A stretch of DNA of 64,000 nt. Origin: Ascaphus truei (lineage: Eukaryota; Chordata; Amphibia; Anura; Ascaphidae). Each line of letters opens with the position of its first letter. Positions within the stretch are counted from its first letter, which is position 1. This document shows, in pieces, positions 54,590 to 64,000 of the stretch. Both the position numbers and the translations under genes were made by a program. The stretch is from contig WSYH01000846.1 in assembly GCA_036426205.1 (NCBI GenBank), positions 1-64,000 on the forward strand, read 5' to 3'. The notes below the pieces were generated by a model. It was not told the origin of the DNA, searched no databases, and saw nothing but the letters and a program-made list of their open reading frames with translations.

Positions 54590-56335
54590 GTTAACCATAA
54601 ATGTACTTATAAAACATATATTCCCCTGTTTCACAACCAAAAGGTACGTCCCTTGGTTATCCTATTCCCACATTTAGAGGGTATTAATGTATTTTTATTC
54701 CCCTGCCTCAGGGCAAACTGTGTTCTATGTGAAAGAAATGTATATGGGTACAATTATTGGTGTTTGTACCTGTACAGTGTATGCATCAACCACATACCCT
54801 GGGATCAGGCCGTGAGGGAAAGGGTTAATTGCATTTGCAGGTTTATGGCCCTTTGTCCCCCTTTCCCGCCTTTTCAGGCTCCATTTTGCAGCTTGCCCAT
54901 AGGCCGCCATTGAAGCCCCATGCAAGACAATGGGAGTTTCAGTGGTTTGGGCCCGATATCATAGAAGACCTGAAGGTGGCGCCCGAGAGGAGGAGCGGCG
55001 GTTCCCCATTGAAAGTGAATGGAGTAATGCATTTCAATGGGGATTCCTTGAAGCCAACCTCCGGTGACAAGCTGGCAGCCAGCCAGAAGACTGCAAAACC
55101 TCAAGAGCGGAAACAATGTTTAAAAAGAGCTTAGATCAGGTCTCGGTCAAGTTCACGTCCAATTGGCGTGGCAACTTTTGTTCTAGGGCACCCAGAAATA
55201 AAGTTTTGCCCCTGGCCCCCAGGAACCCCCTCACTCGACCCCAACTGGGTCCGACAGTTAATGACGACGAGAAAGGGTTGCTCCGTCCACGATGGTCGCA
55301 CCATTGTCTGAAATGGCAGAGAAAGCCGCGTGGCTTTCAAACGGCTAAGTCCGAATGTGAGTAAAGTGAAAACCCATATCTCCAGTTCTGTGAGTACCAG
55401 AGGGCTGGGATTTGGGTAGCATGTAGTCACTGTTCCGGCATGACTGCATGGCAATTTCCAGCCCTCTCCGATCAACCAGGCAGTGTATTGGTAACTGTGA
55501 AAAATTAGGTTTTCCCATTGACTTCCATGGTGGAGTTTCTCCATTAAAAGCCTATAGTGGCGGAGCCCATTGATTTCAATGGAAGAGTGAAATGCAATGA
55601 TTTATTTTAGCATAGCGGAGAATTCTGCATTAAAGTTAATAGGGGATTTTAACTTGGTTTTGGTATCTCCGGCTCTGGGGGTCATGGAGGGATATTACTC
55701 TGCATCCCTGGTATCTCTAAGCCCGGGAAATCTAGAAGCCCATATGCTACGTTAACAGTCAGGGTAGTGACAAGTGGTCTACAATAAGCCCCCTGATCAA
55801 AGGCTCCCCCACCCTGCTTGTGTATGCTAGGACAAAGAAGAGCACGACATGGGTACTTGAGTAAAGTGTGGTGTTTCACACCTTGAGACAAAGGTTTTCC
55901 TGTGAAGGGACCCAAAAGGCAGACTGGGCGATGCCAGGCTTTTTGGAGGGGGGCTAGGGAAAAGAGCCCTGATTAGAATAATGCCCACCCCTGTGGGCAG
56001 GTATTACCTTGCTTCTCACGTGAGGTGGCATGGGGTAATTGGGTGGAGGTAATTGATAACCAATGCCTGGCACCCAATGTTAAGGGATAGGGCTGAAACC
56101 CCATATAAACGAGTGTAAGCCCTATGCCCAGGGTCTTCGTTGTGACTTCGTTTTGTATCCTGTATCGTGAATGAATTGCCAATCCAGATCCTAATTGCTT
56201 CATTGCCCCAAACCCTAAGTAAGTGTCCATATTCTGTATGTTATTTGTGCAATCTTGTGTGTTCACCTTCTTGAAGGAATAAACTTAATTTATCATATCT
56301 TTGTCGTGTTCAATTCAACCCAGTGAAACTTGTGT
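54590..56335 (+). repeat. Ty3/gypsy LTR, plus sense
   Basis: Long LTR: U3 from about 54590 with 'CCCGCCTTTTCAGGCTCC' (54867) and 'GGGCACCCAGAAATAAAG' (55187), hairpin-rich CCATTGA phrases (55515-55590), TATA box CATATAAACG (56102), the R region, GAATAAACTTA (56276) and an end near TATATTATAAG. The start is uncertain. Best complete LTR of the family in the window. Confidence 0.7.
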
Positions 56336-56891
56336 ATATTATAAGTAGTGAAAAAGTTCAGTCCGCGCTCTGGCTCTTTAAACCTGGAATGTTGATTCCT
56401 CTCTGTTCTTTTGCTGCTCTCGTGTTTTGAGGTGTCTTCCCCCACCTCCAAAAGTGGATTCCACCGGAAGGCTCCGACGGCGATACCAAATGTCAACAAG
56501 AACGATAAACACAAAAGCGCACCAAGATGAGAGATGTATAATGTATTACTAATAGATAAAAATAGTAATCACTTACATGGATAAAATCTTTAATAATCCC
56601 CGATCGTAACGATGACTGCAGTGGTGGGGCGTCACATAAGGTATGCAGGGGCAATCACAGTCTTGGGAGATCAGTCCCACGCGCTGGGGCTGTCTCCGTT
56701 GTGCTTCCTATCATCCACGTGTGTGAGCGTGGTGAAAAGCGTAGCGCGCATGCGCAGGAATCGAAGCCCTCTGCTGGTGTCCTTAGGATGCCTGTCCGTT
56801 TTGGTCACGTTAAAAAACGATCGGAAACGATTACAAACGATACACTTGAGTGTGTACTAGCAGTAGCTTACATAACAGCCAGCCACAATAG

Positions 56892-56934
56892 TCATGACGC
56901 GTTTCGTCTACCAAAGTAAACTTCTTCAGGCATA
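56892..56934 (-). ncRNA. Hammerhead-type ribozyme motif, weak stem I
   Basis: Minus strand: core CTGAAGA, extra A, hairpin GTTTAC-TTTG-GTAGAC (one G-U pair), GAAA, palindrome ACGCGT, H17 = C. The core is intact, but stem I reads ATGC against ATGA, which hardly pairs. The copy at 63717 has GCGA there, restoring two G-C pairs, so a CpG-to-CA change is the likely cause. Confidence 0.7.
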
Positions 56935-57445
56935 TCTGGGGCACCTGTTTTAGGGGTCCTTTATAGGTCTGAGGCGGATCGTCATTGGTTTAAACACAAT
57001 GACTGCGCAGCCAATCAGGCTTGTTTGTCAAGGGGGCGGACTAAATTTAAAATAATCCCCTCTTCTGTATGTCCTCAATGCTATCATACACTAGAGAGAC
57101 ATAGTACAAAATTGGTATAAGTAATCAATATGCATATTAAGGGGTGAACAAATAAGCCTTAAAGGGTAACAAAAACAAGTGTCCCATGTAGTCAAGTGTA
57201 ATAAAGCATATATAATAAAATGAACAGCATAAATAACAAGGTGCATACACATTCTATAAATAAAACATATTAATAACATATAAAACATAGGGAAGGGGAA
57301 AGGGGGAGAGGGGGAGGGGGGGAAAAGAAAAATTGGGGGGGAAGGGAGTGGATAAGTGTATTGGGAAACAAAACCTGGAGTATGCGAAAATTGAAGAGGA
57401 AAAAAGAAGAGAATGGGTTAAAAAGTGTAATGATAAAAATAGGTA

Positions 57446-57804
57446 CTGCTGCGGCCAAGTTTATTTGAGCATTTGCCCGTTCTTGGCCGCAGCAGTATCC
57501 TGGCGCGCGCCGCAGGGTGACGGGCGCGTGCCGAAGCAGCGGAAGAGCGCCCTCCGATCGGGGCGCTCTCCCTACCGCTGCTGGGTCCGCCGGGTCCCCC
57601 GGAACCCCCTGCCGCCGTCCCGCGATTGCGGGACACCAGGGCTCCCTCGGGGAGCCCTGGACGCGCATGCAGGGGGCGCTGGCACCCGATGATGCGTGAC
57701 CGCACATCGGTGATGCGCGGCACGCTGAGGGAGTGCGGCTCGCAAGCCGGGACATTTCCCGGCTTGCGGAATGAGCCGCACTCGGATAAACTGTGTCGGC
57801 AGTG
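57446..57804. mobile_element. GC-rich TA-target MITE related to family 1
   Basis: A 359-bp element with ends CTGCTGCGGCCAAGTTTATT and, complementary, CACTGCCGACACAGTTTATC, flanked by TA (57444-57445, 57805-57806). Three unfilled copies of the same Penelope UTR, near 60470 and 60842 among them, read 'AAAAATAGGTAGGTAGGG' or its complement, confirming the TA duplication. The interior has strong hairpins (CAGGGCTCC / GGAGCCCTG; GCAAGCCGGGA / TCCCGGCTTGC). Confidence 0.9.
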
Positions 57805-57930
57805 TAGGTAGGGGGGGGGGAAGGGACACGAGAATAAAAGGAAACCAGATAAAATATCAGATAAAATATCAAAGAAGAACAGAACCTTATAATAGACCAT
57901 TGAATGTTTCAACACACAGTTTAAGTGTGA

Positions 57931-59288
57931 TTACCTCAAAAAGGGTGTTAGCTCCACATAGTCATTTAAACCTCCCGGATATTTTGTTTGGAGGGTGAAA
58001 ATCCAGAACTTTTCCCTTCTTGCAATTTGTAGATCTATGTTACCAGCCCGTACATTTGTTGTTATGTGTTCAATGCCCATATATTTGACCCCTGTGGTAC
58101 TACACTGGTGAACATCCTTAAAATGTAACAACAGGTGTGTAAGTGGTTTGTTAGAGGCCAATAGTTTGGGGATATTAGCAATATTTCTAAGGTGCTCCAT
58201 CACTCGTATTTTAAGGTGACGTTTAGTACGGCCTACATATTGTAATCCACATCCACATTGCAAGATATAAATAACGTATGTGGTTAAGCAATCGATGTAG
58301 TTCTTGATTTCATATTTAAAATCTGTCACTTTAGATCTAAAGTGATCTTGTGTTAGCATTCTAGGACAGATTTTACACCTATTGCATTTGTGGTTACCTT
58401 TTAAGCCCAACAACTCCCTAAGGTCTTTCTTTCTGATGGGATCACTACCTTTAAGGAGACTTGGGGCCAAGATAGTTTTCAGGTTGTTGGATTTTGTAAA
58501 CACAATCGGTGGTCTTTTAGGTAAAGTTTTTGCCAAGATGGGATCCATCTGCAAAACGTACCAATATTTGTTCAAGATATGTTTAATCTTCCTGTGAGAA
58601 CTATTGAATTTAGTTACAAAATATGGTGTTTTTCTCTCATTTCTTTTTTTGTCTTTAAGGTCTGTTTCACTTAGTTCTAAAATGGGTAATGTAATGATAG
58701 AATCAAAGGTAACAGAATTTTCTAATGGTTGAGTAAATATATTCCCATTGATAACAGGTTTTTGTTTTATGTTACACTTACTGTTTTGTGATTGAATCAG
58801 TTTTTTCCTATTAATGTTCAGTGCTCTTTTATAGGCTCTATCAATAATAGTAATATCATAGCCCTTTTGAAAAAAACGTTCAAAAAGTATCTGTGATTGT
58901 ACCTTGAACGTTTCTATATCGGCACAGTTACGCCTAATGTGTAAAAACTGGCTGTATGGGATGTTGTTGATGCATCTCCTTTCATGTCCACTTTCTGGAT
59001 GTAGAAAGGAGTTCACATTAGTGTTTTTAAAATGTGTTTTTGTGTATAACTTGTTATTATTAATATAAATTTCTAAGTCCAAGAAAATAATTTTAGTTGG
59101 ACTTAGTTCGCTGGTAAAAACGAGATTGAACTGATTATCGTTCAACCTTGCAACAAAGCTATCAAATGAACTGTTGTCACCGTCCCAGATAACAATCACA
59201 TCATCGATATATCTGCGCCACATAATCAACTGTGGCACAGATACATCAATGCCCCATATATAAGACGATTCCCACCATCCCATGTATA
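57931..59288 (-). pseudogene. Penelope B (left arm) RT end and GIY-YIG nuclease
   Basis: A 450-codon open frame, the longest in the window. Residues about 1-30: 'MGWWESSYIWGID..IMWRRYIDDVIVIWDG', with the YIDD catalytic box. Residues 50-180: RT thumb ('IIFLDLEIYINNNKLYTKTHFKN', 'CINNIPYSQFLHIRRNCADIETF'). Around 305-320: cysteine cluster 'CNRCKICPRM'. Residues 336-366: GIY-YIG core 'YVIYILQCGCGLQYVGRTKRHLKIRVMEHLRNI'. The end is 'WIFTLQTKYPGGLNDYVELTPFLR'. Length and order fit Neptune-type Penelope. It is cut from its N-terminus by the MITE at 59289. Confidence 0.93.
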
Positions 59289-59685
59289 CACTGGCGACAC
59301 ACTTTATTCGAGCTCGGCTAGTCCCACGAATTCGGGTATACTCGGGTGTATTGAGGTTTGTGACTGTTTTCTGCCCGAGTGCATTGCGTTATTTTCCAGG
59401 CAGGGATTGAAGCATTTTATTCCCGCTGGCTGCAATACTGCACAGTATATATATATATACTGCATTACAATTCATGAATTTATGCCATCTGGTAGACACG
59501 CGTAGCATTGCAGCCTATTAAATCCTAATCATTATCATTTAACAGATCAGCCGCCCGTCAGCCAGGCATGAACCATGGCTGGGAAGGCAAACGCAACGGG
59601 GCTTGTCAGAGGTGAGGAGCGGCGCATTCCAGGTATCTGCCAGGTACAAACTGGGCATTTGCTCGAATAAAGTGTGTCGCAGCAG
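59289..59685. mobile_element. TA-target MITE, family 1 (copy d)
   Basis: A 397-bp element with TA at 59287-59288 and 59686-59687. Excision with one TA joins 'FAPSFANL' to 'YMGWWES', the invariant Penelope RT block. The mirrored right arm has the same insertion at the same base (61615), so this MITE predates the arm duplication. Confidence 0.93.
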
Positions 59686-60375
59686 TAAATTCGCAAAAGA
59701 TGGTGCAAAACGTGTCCCCATAGCAGTGCCACACAGTTGTAAATAAAACTCGTGTTCAAAAAGAAAATAATTGTGTTTCAAAATAAATTCAATTGAATTG
59801 TGGATAAATCTACGTTGGAGAAAAGGTAAAGTGCCGTGTAGTGCCAAAAAGTGATCAATAGCATCTAGCATTTAGTAATATTAGTTTTAGGATTATTATG
59901 TTGGGTTTGTAAGGGTCCTTTAGATTGATTTGGGGCTGTAGCATTAGATTGATTGGTGTCATGTATGACAGGATTCCCATCTGTCGTTGTTTCCTTTATT
60001 GAATCCCAACATCTCTGAATATTAAGAGCGTAATCCCTCTTATCTCTAAGGAATTTCTTATTTTTATTGATCAAAATCTGATTTTCCGATCTCCTTAGCT
60101 TAACATTCATATCTTTTGTCAGTTGCGGTAGTTTGTCAAGACAGGGAATCTCCAAGATCTCATTTTTTAACTTTTGTTATGTTACCGTCTCTATCGATTA
60201 TTTCTTTTTTCCTCTCTAGGATTAACAATCGCATTAGCTCCAATGAGCAGTGATCTTGGATCCTTTCCCATTCTTTGACAAACTCCCGACTATCTGTATT
60301 GTATGTTGAGGGTTTGAGGACTCTCAGTCCCCTTGGTATACGACCCACACTTAAACTGTGTGTTGAAACATTCAA
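59686..60375 (-). pseudogene. Penelope B (left arm) N-terminus and RT core
   Basis: Minus-strand frames. 60375-60160: 'STHSLSVGRIPRGLRVLKPSTYNTDSREFVKEWERIQDHC..LELMRLLILERKKEI', the N-terminal region. 60155-59865: 'LDKLPQLTKDMNVKLRRSENQILINKNKKFLRDKRDYAL'. 59871-59688: 'MLDAIDHFLALHGTLPFLQRRFIHNSIEFILKHNYFLFEHEFYLQLCGTAMGTRFAPSFANL'. Frame changes occur near 60158 and 59868, and part of the RT between them appears deleted. Confidence 0.85.
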
Positions 60376-60659
60376 TGGTCTATTATAAGGTTCTGTTCTT
60401 CTTTGATATTTTATCTGATATTTTATCTGATTTCCTTTTATTCTCGTGTCCCTTCCCCCCCCCCCTACCTACCTATTTTTATCATTACACTTTTTAACCC
60501 ATTCTCTTCTTTTTTCCTCTTCAATTTTCACATACTCCAGGTTTTGTTTCCCAATACACTTATCCACTCCCTTCCCCCCAATTTTTCTAATCTCCCCCCT
60601 CCCCCTTTCCCCTTCCCTATGTTTTATATGTTATGAATATGTTTTATTTATAGAATGTG

Positions 60660-63462
60660 TATGCACCTTGTTATTTATGCTGCATATTCATAACAATAAA
60701 CATAGGGAAGGGGAAAGGGGGAGGGGGGAGATTAGAAAAATTGGGGGGAAGGGAGTGGATAATGTTATTGGGAACAAAACCTGGAGTATGTGAATTGAAG
60801 AGTGGAAAAAAGAAGGTTGTAAAAAGTGTAATGATAAAAAGGTAGGTAGGGGGGGGGAAGGGACAACGAGAATAAAAGGAAATCAGATAAAATCAGATAA
60901 AATATCAAAGAAGAAAAAACCTTATAAAGACCATTGATTTTTCAACACACAGTTTAAGTGTGGGTCGTATACCAAGGGGATGAGAGTCCTCAAACCCTCA
61001 ACTACAATACAGATAGTCGGAGTTTGTCAAATGGGAAAGGATCCAAGATCACTGCTCATTGTGGCTAATGCGATGTTAATCCTAGAGAGGAAAAAAAGAA
61101 ATAATCGATAGAGACGGTAACATAACAAAAGTTTAAAAATGAGATCTTGGAATTCCCTGTCTTGACAAACTACCGCAACTGACAAAGATATGAGTTAAGC
61201 TAAGACGGAGATCGGAAAATCGATTTTGATCAATAAAATAAGAAATTCCTTAGAGATAGAGGGATAATACGCTCTTAATATTCAGAGGATGTTGGGATTC
61301 AATAAAGGAAACAACGACATGGGAATCCTGTCATACATGACACCAATCAATCTAATGCTACAGCCCCAAATCATCTAAAGGACCCTACAAAACCCACATA
61401 ATAATCCTAAAACTAATATTACTAAATCTAGATGCTATTGATCACTTTTTGGCACTAACACAGGCACTTTACCTTTTCTCCAACGTAGATTTATCCACAA
61501 TTCAATTGAATTTATTTGAAACCAATTATTTTCTTTTTTGAACACGAGTTTTATTTTACAACTGTGTGGCACCTGCTATGGGGACACGTTTTGCACCATC
61601 TTTTGCGAATTTTACTGCTGCGACAACACTTTATTCGAGCAAATGCCCAGTTTGTACCTGGCAGATACCTGGAATGCGCCGCTCCTCACCTCTACCGTCT
61701 GACAACCCGTTGCGTTTCCTTCCCAGCCATGGTTCATGCCTGGCTGACGGGCGGCTGATCTGTTAAATGATAATGATTAGATTTAATAGGCTGCAATGTA
61801 CGCGTGTCTCCCAGATGGCATAAATTCATGAATTTATGCATTATATATATATATACTGTGCAGTATTGCAGCCAGCGGGAATAAAATGCTTCATCCCTGC
61901 CTGGAAAATAACGCAATGCACTCGGGCAAAAACAGTCACAAACCTCAATACACCCAGTATACCCGAATTCGTGGACTAGCCGAGCTCGAATAAAGTGTGT
62001 TCGCCAGTGTATACATGGGATGGTGGGAATCGTCTTATATATGGGCATTGATGTATCTGTGCCCGTTGATTATTTGGCGCAGATATCTACGATGATTTTA
62101 TTGTTCTGGGACGGTGACAACATTTCATTGATAGCTTTGTTGCAAGGTTGAACGTATCAGTTCATCTCGTTTTTACCAGCGAACTAAGTCCAACTAAATA
62201 TTCTTTGACTTAGAAATTTATATTAATATAAACAAGTTATACACAAAAACACATTTTAAAAACACTAATGTGAACTCCTTTCTACATCCAGAAAGTGGAC
62301 ATGAAAGGAGAGCATCAACAACATCCCATACAAGCCAGTTTTTACACATAAGGCGTAACTGTGCCGATATAGAAACGTTCAGGTACAATCACAGATACTT
62401 TTTGAACGTTTTTTTTCAAAAGGGGGCTATGATATTTACTATTATTGATAGAGCCATAAAAGAGCACTGAACATTAATAGGAAAAAACTGATTCAATCAC
62501 AAAACATAATGTAACATAAACAAAACTGTTATAATGGGAATATATTTACTCAACCATTAGAAAATTCTGTACCTTTGATTCTACATACATGTAACACGAA
62601 CCAGTACTTTTATAACGGAAACAACCTTAAAGACAAAAAAAGAAATAAGAGAAAAACACCATATTTTGTAACTAAATTCAATAGTTCTCACAGGAAGATT
62701 AAACATATCTTGAACAAATATTGGTACGTTTTGCAGATGGATCCCATCTTGGCAAAAACTTTACCTAAAAGACCACCGATTGTGTTTACAAAATCCAACA
62801 ACCTGAAAACTATCTTGGCCCCAAGTCTCCTTAAAGGTAGTGATCCCATCAGAAAGAAAGACCTTAGGGAGTTGTTGGGCTTAAAAGGTAACCACAAATG
62901 CAATAGGTGTAAAATCTGTCCTGAATGCTAACACAAGATCACTTTAGATCTAAGGACAGATTTTAAAATTAAATCAAGAACTACATCGATTGCTTAACCA
63001 CATCGTTTATTTATATCTTGCAATGTGGATGTGGATTCAATATGTAGGCCGTACTAAACGTCAACCTTAAAATACGAGTGATGGAGCACCTTAGAAATAT
63101 TGCAATATCCCACCAACTATTGGCCTCTACCAAACCACTTACACACCTGTTGTTACATTTTAAGGATGTTCACCAGTGTAGTCCCACAGGGTCAAATATA
63201 TGGCATTGACACATAACAACAAATGTACGGCTGGTAACATAGATCTACAAATTGCAAGAAGGGAAAAGTTCTGGATTTTTCACCCTCCAAACAAAATATC
63301 CGGGAGGTTTAAATGACTATGTGGAGCTACCCCTTTTTGAGGTAATCACACTTAAACGTGTGTGTGAAACATTCAATGGTCTATTATAAGGTTCTGTTTC
63401 TTCTTTGATATTTTATCTGATATTTTATCTGGTTTCCTTTTATTCTCGTGTCCTTCCCGCGC
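60660..63462 (+). pseudogene. Penelope B right arm, indel-rich copy
   Basis: Plus-strand mirror of 57810-60660. It carries the same gene in many broken frames: RT core near 61540-61614, MITE at 61615, 'NSFLHPESGHER' at 62270, 'ILNKYWYVLQMDPILAKTLPKRPPIVFTKSNNLKTILAPSLLKGSDPIRKKDLRELLGLKGNHKCNRCKIC' intact at 62690-62925, then a frameshifted nuclease to 63310. Single-base deletions are frequent and dispersed while substitutions are few, unusual for normal decay. Confidence 0.8.
61615..62009. mobile_element. TA-target MITE, family 1 (copy e)
   Basis: A ~395-bp mirror copy of 59289-59685, flanked by TA (61613-61614, 62010-62011), at the identical site in the Penelope RT. Ends CTGCTGCGACA(A)CAC and, complementary, CACTGGCGA(A)CACAC contain one-base insertions relative to the other copies. 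Confidence 0.9.
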
Positions 63463-63470
63463 TAACAAAG

Positions 63471-64000
63471 GTATGCAGGGGCAATCACAGTCCTGAGAGA
63501 ATCAGTCCACGCGTGGGGCTGTCTCCGTTGTGCTTCCTATCATCCACGTGGGTGAGCGTGGTGAAAAGCGTAGCGCGCCTGGCAGGAATCGAAGCCTCTG
63601 CTGGTGTCCTTAGGATGCTGTCCGTTTTGGTCACGTTAAAAAACGATCGGAAAATATACAAACGATACACTTGAGTGTGTACTAGCAGTAGATACCATAA
63701 CAGCCAGCCACAATAGTCGCGACGCGTTTGTCTACCAAAGGAAACTTCTACGGCATATCTGGGGCACCTGTTTAGGGTCTTTTAGGTGAGGCGGATCGTC
63801 ATTGTTTTTTAACACAAGACAATGAGCAGCCAATCAGGCTTGTTTGTCAAGGGGGTGGACTAAATTAAAATACTCCCCTCTTCTGTATGTCCTCAATGCT
63901 ATCATACATAGAAAGACATAGTACATTATAAATTGGTATAAGTAATCAAAATGCAATTAAGGGGTGAACAAATAAGCCTTAAAGGGTAACAAAAACAGGG
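63471..64000 (-). repeat. Direct repeat of 56641-57180 (Penelope B terminal repeat)
   Basis: From 'GTATGCAGGGGCAATCACAG' to the window end the text follows 56641-57180 in the same orientation with many single-base deletions. The hammerhead here (about 63717-63756, minus) reads CCGTAGA in place of CCTGAAGA and AAAC in place of GAAAC, so it is broken or misread. The element continues beyond the window. Confidence 0.8.
63717..63756 (-). ncRNA. Degraded hammerhead motif
   Basis: Direct-repeat partner of the motif at 56892. Minus strand: ATGC, CGTAGA, A, GTTTCC-TTTG-GTAGAC, AAA, CGCGTC, GCGA. The G before AAA and part of CTGAAGA are missing. Since the neighbourhood is indel-rich, sequencing error cannot be separated from decay. 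Confidence 0.55.

Larger units (their letters stand above)
56500..64000. mobile_element. Penelope palindrome B (Neptune-like), runs off the window
   Basis: A second large Penelope structure. A minus-sense terminal repeat with a hammerhead (56500-57240) is followed by a 3' UTR block (57240-57930), a minus-sense gene (57931-60375) and an inverted repeat of that UTR block (60355-60660). Then the mirror copy follows, plus-sense, to about 63460. At 63471 the sequence restarts as a direct repeat of 56641 onward (offset 6830). The unit length and the continuation past 64000 suggest a tandem of palindromic units or repeated pLTRs. Confidence 0.8.

Noticed and set aside
57270..57915. ORFs of 200 and 165 codons in the GC-rich stretch
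   Set aside because: They cross both ends of a MITE inserted in a Penelope UTR and contain no recognisable domain.

Overview
The window is vertebrate transposon-graveyard DNA. No host protein-coding gene, rRNA, tRNA or CRISPR array could be supported. The mix of CR1/L2-type and L1-type LINEs, Neptune-like Penelope elements (PLEs) with GIY-YIG endonuclease, Ty3/gypsy with a PNMA-like gag, hAT and TA-targeting MITEs fits an amphibian, probably a frog. That assignment is inference from repeat content only.

Layout. 0-2 kb: AT-rich DNA, one TA-target MITE and a GC-rich stretch with a TATA box. 2.07-16.4 kb: one minus-strand CR1/L2-type LINE, split by a MITE, a 9.2-kb minus-strand L1 and a Penelope foldback; the L1 itself carries another foldback, a MITE and a second L1 3' end. 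17.8-21.9 kb: a Penelope insertion with a second Penelope copy nested in it. 22.2-28.9 kb: a 6.7-kb head-to-head Penelope palindrome with a matching 15-bp target duplication. 29-36 kb: sparse DNA with a mariner-type MITE, a CRE-containing hairpin and two Penelope terminal-repeat pieces. 36.8-44.7 kb: a 7.9-kb hAT-type element with an 8-bp target duplication; it is filled with pyrimidine and CA-rich minisatellites and carries a small LTR retrotransposon. 45-48 kb: a LINE tail, a MITE and GC-rich unassigned sequence. 48.2-56.3 kb: Ty3/gypsy debris, with long LTRs in opposite orientations, a pol fragment (minus), a gag fragment (plus) and satellite-like tandem DNA. 56.5-64 kb: a second Penelope palindrome, whose right arm is rich in single-base indels.

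The most interesting signal is a set of nine short RNA motifs spread over the Penelope-derived elements. Each reads as a minimal type I hammerhead ribozyme: CTGANGA, one extra A, a hairpin, GAAA, a 4-nt self-complementary stem III and a TH cleavage site. Hairpin and stem I sequences differ between families but stay base-paired, which is covariation. Four copies have an intact core; the others are decayed. Hammerheads in Penelope terminal repeats are a known association; the copy number here, the families they occupy and the constant extra A merit follow-up.

A second theme is precise insertion history. A ~397-bp MITE family occurs five times, each flanked by TA, and four copies have a readable empty site in the split gene or in the opposite palindrome arm. 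This allows a relative chronology of nested events.
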